In this document: positions 38,765 to 48,156 of the stretch, one piece after another | Layout of the letters: every line of letters begins with the position of its first letter | How positions within the stretch are numbered: position 1 is the stretch's first letter | Assembly: GCA_011049175.1 (NCBI GenBank) | Contig: DSCJ01000115.1 | Span: forward strand, 1 to 64,000 | Length of the DNA: 64,000 nucleotides | From: Bacteroidota bacterium | GTDB lineage: Bacteria > Bacteroidota > Bacteroidia > Bacteroidales > VadinHA17 | Direction of reading: 5' to 3' | Notes under the pieces: generated by a model | Database searches by the model: none | Seen by the model: only the letters and a program-made list of their open reading frames with translations | What the model was told of the DNA's origin: nothing | Position numbers and translations under genes: made by a program

Positions 38765-39604
38765 ATGTCGGAACAGGAAACTGCCTGGAGATCGTTTGAC
38801 GGACTGGAATATTATGCCTGGTCGGCCTCCCCCATGGGCCCACCGCACGCCGTTATAGCCCTGGTACACGGTATGGGTGAGCATTCACGCCGGTATCACG
38901 ACTGGGCCCGCCGGCTCACACAGTATGATTATGCCTTTGTATCCATGGACTACCGCGGACACGGGCGTTCAGAAGGAAAAAAAGGTCATACCCCTTCGTA
39001 TGAGGCCCTGATGAACGATGTGAAACTGCTCACCACCCGGAGCCGGGAACTGTTTCCCGGCATTCCCCTGGTACTCTACGGCCACAGCCTGGGTGGCAAT
39101 CTTGTTCTGAACTTCCATTTTCTTCATCCGGAAGAAGCTGACCTGCTGGTAGTAACCAGCCCCTGGCTGAAACTTACCTTCGAGCTGCCGGGAGTGATCA
39201 AAAAGGCGGGCAGGCTGATGCGATGCCTTATACCCTCTATGGTGCAGAAAAGCAAACTGGAAACACAGGCCCTGTCGAGAGACATGGAGATCGTGCATAC
39301 ATACGAAAACGACCCCCTGGTACACGACAGGATATCGCTCAATATGCTGTTCCACGTTATAGACCGGGGCCTGACCGCCATCGGTCAGGCAGGAAAAATC
39401 AGGGTGCCTGTGCTGCTGATGCACGGGGAAGAAGACCGGATCACTTCCTGTGAAGCCAGCAGGGAACTGGCCGGGAAAAATACGGAATATATCCGCCTGA
39501 AAACCTGGCCGGGCTGTTACCATGAACTGCATAACGAGCCATGTCGTGACGAAGTGTTCCATTACCTTTCGGGATGGCTCGATAAAAACCTGCCGCCAAA
39601 ATGA
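38765..39604 (+). CDS. Alpha/beta hydrolase, monoacylglycerol lipase-like
   Basis: A 279-residue cytosolic hydrolase with the monoglyceride lipase/lysophospholipase pattern. Seen are VHGMGEHSRRY (oxyanion loop), SMDYRGHGRSEG, nucleophile Ser108 in YGHSLGGN, the acid in HGEEDRITS, and the histidine in WPGCYHELHNEP. A purine-rich gaggaa precedes the ATG. The stop overlaps the GSCFA gene start by four bases (ATGA), so the two are translationally coupled. Likely substrates are acyl-glycerols or lysolipids. Confidence 0.85.
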   Translation: MSEQETAWRSFDGLEYYAWSASPMGPPHAVIALVHGMGEHSRRYHDWARRLTQYDYAFVSMDYRGHGRSEGKKGHTPSYEALMNDVKLLTTRSRELFPGIPLVLYGHSLGGNLVLNFHFLHPEEADLLVVTSPWLKLTFELPGVIKKAGRLMRCLIPSMVQKSKLETQALSRDMEIVHTYENDPLVHDRISLNMLFHVIDRGLTAIGQAGKIRVPVLLMHGEEDRITSCEASRELAGKNTEYIRLKTWPGCYHELHNEPCRDEVFHYLSGWLDKNLPPK

Positions 39605-40593
39605 GTGTTCAGGAACGGTTCAGAACTCCCGTTCAAATACCGCCTGCTGGTGACAGCATTGGATACCGCACACCTGTGCTGATGCTCGGGTCCTGTTTCA
39701 CACTGAACATCGGCCGGTTGATGCAGGATTACAAATTCCCGGTGAGCGTCAATCCTTTCGGCGTGCTATACAATCCCGTGTCCATCCTTTCCGGCCTGGA
39801 CCTGCTCATGAACCCGAGACATTTTACATCCGGCGATCTGATCCATCACCAGGGGCTGTGGCACAGCTTCTTTCACCACAGCAACTTTTCCTCCCCAATC
39901 CGTGACAAATGCCTCGAAATCATCAACCGGGAAATGAAACAGGCGGCCGGTTTCCTCAAACAGGCCCGTTTTCTCTTTATATCATGGGGAACCGCCAGGG
40001 TATACCGGTACAAAAAAACAGGGCAGATCGTGTCGAACTGCCATAAACTTCCCCACGAGGAATTCGATCATTTCCTTCTTACCCCGGAAGAAATAGCTGC
40101 CGCCTGGAACGAAAAGCTGGCCACCCTGAAAAACCGCTTTCCCGATTTAACCGTTGTTTTCACCGTCAGTCCTGTCAGGCACTGGAAAGATGGTGCACAC
40201 GGGAACCAGGTCAGCAAATCGGCCCTGCACTGGGCTCTTCACCTGATGATGCAGAAAAATCCCGGTATTCACTATTTCCCTTCCTACGAAATCATGATGG
40301 ACGAACTGAGGGATTACCGGTTTTACGAGGAAGACATGCTCCATTTGAGCCACACGGCCATTTCCTACATCTGGGAGCGATTTGCGGAAACATTTATTGA
40401 CAAAGAGGCCTTGGAAATCATGCCCCAGGTGGAAAAAATCATCACTGCCTGCCGTCACCGGCCCTTTCAGCCAGAGAGCAAGGAATACAGAACCTTTGTG
40501 CAAAACACCCTGAAGCAGTTACGGATACTGCAGAAAAAATACCCCTTTATAACGCTCACACAGGAAGAAATCCTTCTGGAAGAGAAAATATAA
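39601..40593 (+). CDS. GSCFA domain protein
   Basis: A 330-residue protein of the GSCFA family, named for a motif seen here as LGSCFTLNIGRLMQDYKFPVSVNPFGVLYNP. The fold is thought to be SGNH/GDSL-like: the serine is in GSCF, and DMLHLSHTAISYIW near residue 245 could supply the Asp-x-x-His pair. Biological role is not established. The four-base overlap with the lipase-like gene suggests that both act on related lipid or acyl substrates; this is an inference from context only. Confidence 0.85.
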   Translation: MSVQERFRTPVQIPPAGDSIGYRTPVLMLGSCFTLNIGRLMQDYKFPVSVNPFGVLYNPVSILSGLDLLMNPRHFTSGDLIHHQGLWHSFFHHSNFSSPIRDKCLEIINREMKQAAGFLKQARFLFISWGTARVYRYKKTGQIVSNCHKLPHEEFDHFLLTPEEIAAAWNEKLATLKNRFPDLTVVFTVSPVRHWKDGAHGNQVSKSALHWALHLMMQKNPGIHYFPSYEIMMDELRDYRFYEEDMLHLSHTAISYIWERFAETFIDKEALEIMPQVEKIITACRHRPFQPESKEYRTFVQNTLKQLRILQKKYPFITLTQEEILLEEKI

Positions 40594-40660
40594 TAACGGG
40601 AGGAATAAACAATTCGAACGTTTGTTTGTTAAATGTTCAACAACCAACAATTAAACAAAT

Positions 40661-43094
40661 ATGTTCCGAAAAACGATATTCCTCCTACTGTTCCAGTTTT
40701 GGATCATGATTCCTGGCAATTCGCAATCTGAAGGAAAAGGGATCATTGAAGGCAGGATATTCAACGCCCAGAATAACGAGCCCATTCCCTTTGCCAATAT
40801 CGTACTATGGGGAACCACCATCGGGTCGACATCAGACTACGACGGGAGATTCATTTTCACCGGCATAGCCCCGGGGTATGTTGAATTGCGGGCATCGTCG
40901 GTGGGATTCAAGCCTTACATTTCCGAGTCCATTCTGGTAACCAATGCCAACAAGGTATTTATTGAGATATCCCTGGAGGAAACCGATGTGGAGCTGGAAG
41001 CCGTGGTAGTAAAGGCCTCTCCTTTCAGAAAGGTGGAGGAGAGCCCTGTTTCCATGCGAAGGATCGACATACAGGAAATTGAGAAAAATCCCGGCGGAAA
41101 CCGCGACATTTCCCGGGTCATTCAGTCGCTGCCCGGGGTGGCTTCTTCCGTGTCCTATCGCAACGACTTGATCGTCAGGGGGGGGAGGCCCCAATGAAAA
41201 CCGCTTCTACCTCGACGGGGTGGAAATCCCCACCCTCAACCATTTCGCCACCCAGGGGGCTTCCGGCGGACCGGCCGGGATCATCAACGTGGATTTCATC
41301 CGGGAGGTGGAATTTTACTCAGGAGCTTTCCCGGCAAGCCGGGGAAACACCCTCAGTTCGGTACTTGAGATGAAACAGATTGACGGCAATCCCGACAAAC
41401 TGAAATTCCGGTCAACGGTTGGAGCTTCCGATCTGGCCCTCACCCTGGACGGACCGCTTGCCCCCGGGACCACGTTCATCTTCTCGGCCCGCCGGTCGTA
41501 CCTGCAACTCCTTTTCAGCGCCATTGGGCTTCCTTTTCTGCCTACTTACAATGATTACCAGCTCAAGGTCAAAACCCGAATCGATAAAAAGAATGAACTC
41601 ACTGTCCTGAGTATCGGGTCGTACGATGTATCGCGCCTGAACCTGGAAGCCAACGAAACGGAAGAACAGCGGTACATACTCGGTTACCTGCCGGAAAACA
41701 GGCAGTGGAGCTACACGGTGGGAGCGGTCTGGAAGCATTACCGGGATAAAAGTTACGACACCTGGGTCCTCAGTCGCAATTACCTGGACAACTCCTTTGA
41801 GAAATATCTGAACAACCAGACCGGCGACGAATCGATGCTCACGCTTGATTATACCTCTGCCGAAATTGAAAACAAGTTCAGGTATGAAAACACTTCACGC
41901 CTGTCGGGGGGTTTGAAGATCAACTACGGTCTGAACCTGGAATATGCCAAATACCAGACCAGCAATTTCCAGAAGCTGTTCCTCGCGGAAGGTCCCGTTA
42001 CTCTGGATACCTATTCCTTTTTCGATCTGTTCAAATGGGGATTTTCCGGTTAGGTAAGCAAAGATCTGGTGGACGGCCGATTAGGACTTTCCCTGGGATT
42101 CAGGATGGATGCCAATTCCTATTCACCCGAAATGTCGAACCTGCTGGATCAGTTCTCTCCCCGTTTTTCCGCTTCCTGGGCGTTCAGCGAGAAATGGTCG
42201 TTCAATTTCAACACAGGGATATTTTACCAGCTTCCGTCTTATACCACCATGGGATTCAGGTCGGCTGGCGGCGAAGCGGTTAACCGGCAGAACGGGCTTA
42301 CCTATATGCGTTCCGGCCATCTGGTTGCCGGTCTGGAGTACCAGCCCGGGGAAGAGTCGAAAATCACCGTGGAAGGATTTTACAAACATTACAGCAATTA
42401 TCCCTTCTCGGTAAATGATTCGGTTCCCCTTTCCACCAAAGCGGCGGATTTCGGGACCTTCGGCAGTGAAGAAGTATTTTCGGCTGCCGAGGGCAGGGCC
42501 TATGGCCTGGAGCTGCTCTACCGCAACCGTGATCTCTTCGGTTTCAATGTAATCCTTTCCTATACCCTTGTCAACAGCGAATTCAGAAAGCAGGATGCGA
42601 GCCTGGAATTTACAGGCGGATACCTGCCCACCGCCTGGGATAACAAGCACCTGCTGAACCTCACTGCCACACGAAGTTTCAAACGCAACTGGGATATCGG
42701 GTTTAAATGGAGGCTGGTGGGAGGGGCACCCTATACTCCGTACGATGTGGAACGGTCAAGCCTGCTGCAGGCCTGGGATGCTACCGGAATGCCCTACCTG
42801 GATTATTCCCGGTTCAACTCCCTCAGACTGGAGCCATTCCATCAGCTGGATCTCCGGATCGACAAGGAATATTATTTTGATAAATGGTCGCTCCGTTTTT
42901 ATGTGGATGTTCAGAATGTCTATAATTTTAAGTCGGATGAACCCGGGAAGCTGATCAACGAGAATGAGAACGGAGAAGAGGTCATCCTGAATCCGGCCGA
43001 TCCGCCGGAAGAACAGAGATACCTGTTGCGCACCATCCGGAGCGATGGCCAGGGAACCGTTCTGCCTACCATAGGAGTAATTGTTGAATTTTAA
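40661..43094 (+). pseudogene. TonB-dependent receptor disrupted by frameshift and stop codon
   Basis: Three ORFs (40661-41197, 41220-42053, 42069-43094) together encode one outer-membrane receptor of about 810 residues. It has a signal peptide, a carboxypeptidase-regulatory-like domain (IIEGRIFNAQNNEPIPFANIVLWG), a plug (NPGGNRDISRVIQSLPGV) and a barrel ending VLPTIGVIVEF. The first break is a run of eight G at 41178-41185: seven G would read DLIVRGGGPNENRFYLDGVEIP straight into the next frame, while eight give RPQ-stop. The second is TAG at 42051-42053 in FSG-stop-VSKDL, where relatives often carry glutamine (CAG). Everything else is intact, so it is a recent lesion, a phase-variable tract plus a mutation, or sequencing error. 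Confidence 0.85.
41178..41185 (+). repeat. G8 homopolymer causing the receptor frameshift
   Basis: Eight consecutive G within the plug-domain region of the TonB receptor. Loss of one G restores the downstream frame. Such tracts are typical sites of replication slippage and also of base-calling error. Confidence 0.9.
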
Positions 43095-43104
43095 GACACC
43101 TGCC

Positions 43105-43896
43105 ATGAACCGAATGCAACCGAACCTTCCTCTTTCCCGTAAGGTTTTATCTTTTTCAGGATCCGTGGTGCTCGCCACCCTGCTGGCCGTCTTTTCCTGC
43201 TCACGCCGGGGACCCGTTACCACCGATATTCCCGATATGTATTCCTATAATCAGGAAGGAAAAGGCATCCCCCTGACTCTTTCCTTCAAAAGGGGACCCG
43301 CACACAACTATCCCCTGATGGCTGTGTGGATGGAAGACACGGCAGGTCGTTTTATCCAGACACTGTACATTTCTGAATCCATTGGCAAGGGCATTTTTCA
43401 TTACGGGCAGGCAACCCGGGGGAAATGGATGCCCGGAGAGATCCGCCGGCCTGCAGCCGTTCCTTACTGGACACACAAAAGGAATATCCGCACTCCCGAA
43501 GGTGAACTGCTTCCCACACCGGAACATCCCGTTGCCGACACCTATACCGGTCCTACCCCCCCGCAAAGCTTTGTTATGAAGCTGCGAACAGACCGGGTTC
43601 CCCCCAGCCGGTTTCGTATTTTGCTGGAGATCAATCAAACATGGGACTGGAACGAGTACTGGACCAATAACAAGTACCCGGGTGATGAAGAGTACCGTAC
43701 CTCTTCCCAGCCGGCTCTGGTGTATGCGGCGGAAATCGACCTGCAGGATCGCCGGAACGAATACCCGATGGTACCTGTGGGACACAGCCATTATTCCGGA
43801 CGTACCGGTGAGCTGTTCACCGATCTCAGCACCCTCAGCACCGCCCTGGATATTGCTTCAGAAATAAAGGTCATCCTGGAGCAGGCGAAAAATTGA
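43105..43896 (+). CDS. Lipoprotein, DUF2271-like
   Basis: A 263-residue predicted lipoprotein. The start at 43105 (MNRMQPNLPLSRK) gives a signal peptide with lipobox LLAVFSC; the TTG at 43081 lies inside the receptor gene. The mature part contains YPLMAVWMEDTAGRFIQTLYISESIGKG and RILLEINQTWDWNEYWTNNKYPGDEEYRTSSQPALVYAAEIDL, reminiscent of DUF2271 periplasmic proteins. The family call is from memory and tentative. It starts 10 bp after the broken TonB receptor, so it is probably the receptor's surface or periplasmic partner. Its frame is intact. Confidence 0.55.
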   Translation: MNRMQPNLPLSRKVLSFSGSVVLATLLAVFSCSRRGPVTTDIPDMYSYNQEGKGIPLTLSFKRGPAHNYPLMAVWMEDTAGRFIQTLYISESIGKGIFHYGQATRGKWMPGEIRRPAAVPYWTHKRNIRTPEGELLPTPEHPVADTYTGPTPPQSFVMKLRTDRVPPSRFRILLEINQTWDWNEYWTNNKYPGDEEYRTSSQPALVYAAEIDLQDRRNEYPMVPVGHSHYSGRTGELFTDLSTLSTALDIASEIKVILEQAKN

Positions 43897-43911
43897 TTTC
43901 CCCTGATGAAA

Positions 43912-43951
43912 AAAAGGGTCCCCGCCCAGCCGGCGGGGACCCTTTTCTCAG
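43912..43951. terminator. Rho-independent terminator, symmetric
   Basis: A perfect 15-bp stem AAAAGGGTCCCCGCC / GGCGGGGACCCTTTT with loop CAGCC. The T-run on both strands lets it work for the lipoprotein gene on plus and for the small minus-strand ORF at 44072-44215. Confidence 0.9.
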
Positions 43952-44071
43952 GTTCGTGAAATAGAACTCTGTGTACTAACCCCCGGGTATTACCCTTCAG
44001 TGGCATTTCCACTTTTTTAGTATGACAAAGATCCTATTCCACAGGTTGCTCAAACCAGCCCAAAACCTTCA

Positions 44072-44215
44072 TTATCTTATGGGTACCTCATTGAGAACCT
44101 TTTCTTCATGATACTCCGTCCGCTCACTGCTGAAGAGGGATAAACCCCATAATAAAAGAAACAGCACAATGATCGCTATCCTCAGAATTTTTATATTTGG
44201 ATCGTGACGGGTCAT
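44072..44215 (-). CDS. Small single-span membrane protein (47 aa), hypothetical
   Basis: A minus-strand ORF absent from the ORF track because it is short: MTRHDPNIKILRIAIIVLF... then LLLWGLSLFSSERTEYHEEKV. It has a short basic N-terminus, one hydrophobic helix of about 20 residues and an acidic tail, a build shared by many genuine small membrane proteins. It lies alone in a 413-bp gap and is followed by the symmetric terminator at 43912-43951. A TATACTTG at about 44232-44239 (minus strand) is one mismatch from the -7 consensus. No family is recognised, so coding status is uncertain. Confidence 0.45.
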   Translation of the reverse strand: MTRHDPNIKILRIAIIVLFLLLWGLSLFSSERTEYHEEKVLNEVPIR

Positions 44216-44309
44216 GTGATTAGAATGCTATACAAGTATACGATGAATCATTCATCCGGTTAAGAAAATAAGGATGATATAGATCATCGCTAACTAATGA
44301 TTAGAATTA

Positions 44310-44741
44310 ATGTCTGAAAGAGCCATGTTGATATCGAAATTCCGGAAACCGGCTGCCGTATTATTCTGGACCTGGCTGGCGTGCCTTCTTTTTCTAACAT
44401 TCTGGCCGGGCCTTTCCCAACCGGAAAATGGGGAGGAATCTTTCATCAACCCCGATTATTTTTTTCATTTCGGAGCTTATTTCCTGCTTACGGGATTGTT
44501 TTTGCTCTGGAAATTTTCTCCGGGTTTTTACAGGAATTCCCGGGCCATCATCCTTTCCCTGTCGGCTCTTTTTGCGCTGGCCGTGCTCACCGAATTCATC
44601 CAGAAGGCGGTTCCCGAGAGAGCATACAACCCCTACGACATGCTTTGCAACGCACTGGGCATACTCACCGGATTCATTACGTGGTATTTCCCTCTGAACC
44701 GGCTAATGAAAACGGAAGAAAAGAATAGGGAAAATCCGTAA
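44310..44741 (+). CDS. VanZ-like membrane protein
   Basis: A 143-residue protein with four predicted membrane helices and VanZ-family text: NPDYFFHFGAYFLLTGLFLLW and LTEFIQKAVPERAYNPYDMLCNALGILTGFI, where the conserved His, Glu, Arg, Asp and Asn residues are present. VanZ contributes to teicoplanin resistance in enterococci, but most homologues have no known function, so resistance should not be assumed. It converges with the flippase gene 43 bp away. Confidence 0.85.
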   Translation: MSERAMLISKFRKPAAVLFWTWLACLLFLTFWPGLSQPENGEESFINPDYFFHFGAYFLLTGLFLLWKFSPGFYRNSRAIILSLSALFALAVLTEFIQKAVPERAYNPYDMLCNALGILTGFITWYFPLNRLMKTEEKNRENP

Positions 44742-44784
44742 CCGGAACATAACCGTATTCACCCGTAAGCTATAAAAAATATCA

Positions 44785-46266
44785 TCAGACAGGATAGGCC
44801 GTGTGGTAACCGCCTTCTTCATCGCGTCCCGACTGAAGTATGCTGAGTATTTCCCTGAAAGGGATCAGCCGCAGGATGAGGGACAGCAGGACAGGCGCCG
44901 CCACAGAGGCCGCAAATGCCGGCCAGAAGGGAATGGCTACGACAGAAGAGAGGATCCATCCTGCTGCCGGGGTGATCACCAGAAACAAAACCCATGGAAG
45001 CCATCTGGCAGGCCCCATTTTCAGGTGCATAATACGGCAGACCACGACAAACTGCAGCAGGGAAACGGTGAGCTGGGTGATCATGGAAGCCAGGGCTGAG
45101 CCTGTTGCTCCGTACCGGGGTATCCAGAACAGGTTCAGGATCACATTCCCTGCAAGGGCCAGGAAAGCCAGGATGTTCATAACCTTCAGCGAACCGTTGG
45201 CTGTAAGAAGGGTCCCGAAAATATATCCGGCCGCCACCCCCAGAAAGGCCACCATCAGAATGGCCAGAATCATTCCCGAAGCCGCAGTACTTCCACGGTA
45301 GAGCATATCCATCAACGGCTCCCGGAAAAATATCAGGGCGGAAGAAATAATGAACGAAGGGACCATCAGGAGGCGGAAAGCCAACCCTGCCAGTTCGTCA
45401 GTGCGTTCCCCTTTCCTTATCATCCTGGAAAAAATGGGGAGCAACAGGGAAGCAAACAGAAAGGCGAACATGCCCAGGGTATCGAGCAGGCGGAAAGCCT
45501 GGGCATACAAACCAGCCTGGTATTTCCCGTCGGGCAGCATACGTTCCAGCATAACCGAATCCACCCGGTAATACATAGCCATCAGCAAAACCAGCAGGGC
45601 AAACGGCAGGCTCTTCCGGAACAACCCTTTCCACAGGGCCGCTTCCTTCACAGGGCGTATCTTCCCGGCCTGCCTCCGTACCAGAAGCCATGCCGTACCC
45701 AGGGTCAGCAGGTAGGAAAAAGTCTGTGCATAAACAAACCATTCGATCCGGAAAGGCCTGTGGGTTATCCCACCCCACAGCAACAACCCGCATACCACGA
45801 TCATGATCAGCCGGTCGGTAACCGAAAGGATGCTGTCGGTACGGAACAGGTGAAGGCCCGCCAGGTTCGATCGCAGGTACAAAAGGAAAGAGGCCAGAAA
45901 CTGATTGAAAACCAGCACTCCCAGCATAACAAACTGGGCGCGGTTGTATCCCAGCAGCAGGCCGGCCCCCAGGCAGAGGCATGCATAAGCCATGGCCAGC
46001 AACAGTTTCAGAACGGCAATGCCCGGCAGGTATTGTGCAAGCAGGCCAGGATCCCTGGCCACGGCCCGGGTGTTGTACTGGGTGATCCCCATATCCAGCA
46101 CGATATTCAGTAAAACAGACAGGCTGAACAGGGAAAAATAGAAACCGTATTGTTCCGTTCCCACGGCATTCTGCACCGAACGATCAATGCCCAGGATCCA
46201 GAAAGGCTTGACCAGCAGGTTCAGGAACAGGAGCAACAAGAGGTTTGTCAGGAACTTCCTTTTCAA
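44785..46266 (-). CDS. Polysaccharide flippase (Wzx/MOP superfamily)
   Basis: A 493-residue inner-membrane protein with about 12-14 helices spread evenly, as in Wzx/RfbX flippases that turn lipid-linked oligosaccharides to the periplasmic side. N-terminal YGFYFSLFSLSVLLNIVLDMGITQYNTRAVARDP is the typical first-loop region, and LFWIPRYGATGSALASMITQ is the recurrent helix of the second half. It is divergent from a glycosyltransferase gene, with 68 bp between the starts, so the two probably work on the same glycan. Confidence 0.88.
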   Translation of the reverse strand: MKRKFLTNLLLLLFLNLLVKPFWILGIDRSVQNAVGTEQYGFYFSLFSLSVLLNIVLDMGITQYNTRAVARDPGLLAQYLPGIAVLKLLLAMAYACLCLGAGLLLGYNRAQFVMLGVLVFNQFLASFLLYLRSNLAGLHLFRTDSILSVTDRLIMIVVCGLLLWGGITHRPFRIEWFVYAQTFSYLLTLGTAWLLVRRQAGKIRPVKEAALWKGLFRKSLPFALLVLLMAMYYRVDSVMLERMLPDGKYQAGLYAQAFRLLDTLGMFAFLFASLLLPIFSRMIRKGERTDELAGLAFRLLMVPSFIISSALIFFREPLMDMLYRGSTAASGMILAILMVAFLGVAAGYIFGTLLTANGSLKVMNILAFLALAGNVILNLFWIPRYGATGSALASMITQLTVSLLQFVVVCRIMHLKMGPARWLPWVLFLVITPAAGWILSSVVAIPFWPAFAASVAAPVLLSLILRLIPFREILSILQSGRDEEGGYHTAYPV

Positions 46267-46334
46267 TCCGGGGTTTTTTCCGTTATTTTACAAAGGTAAT
46301 ATTCTGAAGGGTTTCCCGAATGGTTCCTCCATCG

Positions 46335-47459
46335 ATGAAAATTGCCGTCAACACCCGCCTGTTGCAAGAGAACCGGCTCGATGGGATCGGATGGTTCACC
46401 TGTGAAACCCTCCGGCGTATTACCCGGAACCATCCGGAACATACGTTCCTTTTTCTTTTCGACCGGCCATTTTCCGAACAATTTCTCTTTTCTCCCAACA
46501 TCATTCCTGAGGTAGTGCCGCCCCCTGCCAGGCACCCCCTTCTGTGGTATGCCTGGTTTGAGATCTCCCTGCCGCGGTTCCTGCGAAAAGCCAAACCCGA
46601 TCTTTTCCTTTCCCCCGACGGTTTTTTACCCCTGCACAGCGAACTCCCTTCCCTGGCTGTAATACACGACCTGAATTTCCACCACCGGCCGGCCGATCTG
46701 CCTTTCCTAACAGGATATTACTACCGCCGTTTCTTCCCGAAGATTGCCCGGAAAGCCAGCCGCATCGCCACCGTTTCGGAATATTCGAAACAGGACATTG
46801 TGAGCACCTACGGTATCAATCCGGAATTGATCGATGTGGTTTACAACGGGGCCGGAAGCATTTTCACCCCCCTTCCTGAGGAAGAACAGGAGAAGATAAG
46901 GCAGCGTATGACGGGAGGAAAACCTTATTTTATTTTTGTGGGGAACCTGCACCCCAGGAAGAACATTGAAGGGCTTCTGCAAGCCTTTGAGCGGTTTTCA
47001 GCCGGTTCCCCTCAGGAAATCCATTTGCTGCTGGTGGGGGAACCCTTCTTCAAAAACGCTTCAGCACACCGGTATTACCGGGCCATGCCCCACCGCGACC
47101 GGGTGCATTTCACCGGCCGTCTGGAGCAGGATGCCCTGCACCGTACACTGGCTTCCGCACTGGCCCTGGTGTTTGTCCCCTGGTTCGAAGGCTTTGGCAT
47201 TCCGGTACTGGAAGCCATGTATTGCGATACTCCGGTCATTTGCTCGAACACCACTTCCCTGCCGGAAGTATGCGGCGGCGCCTGCCTGCCGGTCGATCCT
47301 TCCAACACAAAGGCCGTTTCCAGCGCCATGCAACGCATCGCCACAGACGATCCGCTGAGAAAGAGCCTGATAGAAAAGGCCCGGAAGCAAAGAACCCGTT
47401 TTTCATGGGACAAAACAGCCAGAAAATTATGGTCGGGTATAGAAAAGATCATGTCCTGA
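46335..47459 (+). CDS. Glycosyltransferase family 4
   Basis: A 374-residue cytosolic GT-B enzyme. The N-terminal acceptor domain has [29 protein letters not shown]; the donor domain has [23 protein letters not shown] and the EX7E-type motif [23 protein letters not shown]. The start at 46335 is chosen over 46320 since MKIAVNTR is the usual beginning. The sugar donor and acceptor are unknown. It overlaps rnhB by 31 bases if rnhB starts at 47429. Confidence 0.9.
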   Translation: MKIAVNTRLLQENRLDGIGWFTCETLRRITRNHPEHTFLFLFDRPFSEQFLFSPNIIPEVVPPPARHPLLWYAWFEISLPRFLRKAKPDLFLSPDGFLPLHSELPSLAVIHDLNFHHRPADLPFLTGYYYRRFFPKIARKASRIATVSEYSKQDIVSTYGINPELIDVVYNGAGSIFTPLPEEEQEKIRQRMTGGKPYFIFVGNLHPRKNIEGLLQAFERFSAGSPQEIHLLLVGEPFFKNASAHRYYRAMPHRDRVHFTGRLEQDALHRTLASALALVFVPWFEGFGIPVLEAMYCDTPVICSNTTSLPEVCGGACLPVDPSNTKAVSSAMQRIATDDPLRKSLIEKARKQRTRFSWDKTARKLWSGIEKIMS

Positions 47460-48049
47460 TAAACCGGTGGACCGCAGGAATGCCTGAAGCGGGCTGTGAC
47501 GAGGCCGGCCGCGGATGCCTGGCCGGGCCGGTTTATGCCGCCGCCGTGATTCTTCCGGAGGATGTGTCCATTCCCCTGCTTAACGATTCGAAAAAACTCA
47601 GTGCCCGCCAACGCAACGAACTGCGTGCTGTCATCGAATCGGTAGCTCTGGCCTGGGCCGTGGCCAGCGTTTCACCCAGGGACATCGACCGCATGAACAT
47701 TCTTCAGGCCTCCATACTGGCTATGCACCGGGCACTCGACAGGCTGGCCTTCCCACCCTCGGGCATCCTGGTAGACGGCAACCGTTTCCGCCCGTACCGT
47801 AATATACCCCACCGGTGTGAAGTAAGGGGCGATGCCCGGTATGCCTGCATAGCCGCCGCATCCATACTGGCAAAAACACACCGTGACGAATACATGGAAA
47901 CGATCCACCGGGATTTCCCTTCCTACCAGTGGCACCGGAACAGGGGGTACCCAACGGCCGAACACCGGGAAGCCCTGATGCGGTACGGTCTCACACCCCA
48001 CCACAGGCGATCATTCCGGCTGCTACCCGACCCGTTGCTTTTTCATTGA
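47429..48049 (+). CDS. rnhB: Ribonuclease HII
   Basis: A 206-residue endonuclease that cuts RNA in RNA-DNA hybrids and removes misinserted ribonucleotides. Catalytic residues lie in [20 protein letters not shown] (Asp-Glu) and in [13 protein letters not shown] (Asp), with [15 protein letters not shown] supplying the last site. The ATG at 47429 gives an N-terminus of family length but overlaps the glycosyltransferase end by 31 bases. The ATG at 47480 ([12 protein letters not shown]) is a non-overlapping alternative. The ORF track's start at 47222 is far too early. Confidence 0.93.
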   Translation: MVGYRKDHVLINRWTAGMPEAGCDEAGRGCLAGPVYAAAVILPEDVSIPLLNDSKKLSARQRNELRAVIESVALAWAVASVSPRDIDRMNILQASILAMHRALDRLAFPPSGILVDGNRFRPYRNIPHRCEVRGDARYACIAAASILAKTHRDEYMETIHRDFPSYQWHRNRGYPTAEHREALMRYGLTPHHRRSFRLLPDPLLFH

Positions 48050-48099
48050 ACGGCTGTAAAACATATAAAGTCCAGTCTGACGTATTCATTCAGATCATT

Positions 48100-48107
48100 T
48101 ATATTTG
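48100..48107 (+). promoter_or_regulatory. Candidate -7 box for the S46 peptidase gene
   Basis: TATATTTG matches TAnnTTTG and lies 49 bases before the ATG. No clear -33 element. Confidence 0.35.
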
Positions 48108-48156
48108 TATTTCTGCAGAGACATTACCATATTTCCAATCATAAAATGAACGCATC

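Noticed and set aside
42051-42053. TAG read through as a recoded amino acid
   Set aside because: No sign of pyrrolysine machinery or a recoding element, other genes end normally, and a frameshift is also present in the same gene.
42069-43094. Separate TonB receptor gene starting at GTG 42069
   Set aside because: It has no signal peptide or plug and is in the same frame as 41220-42053, interrupted only by TAG; it is the rear part of the broken receptor.
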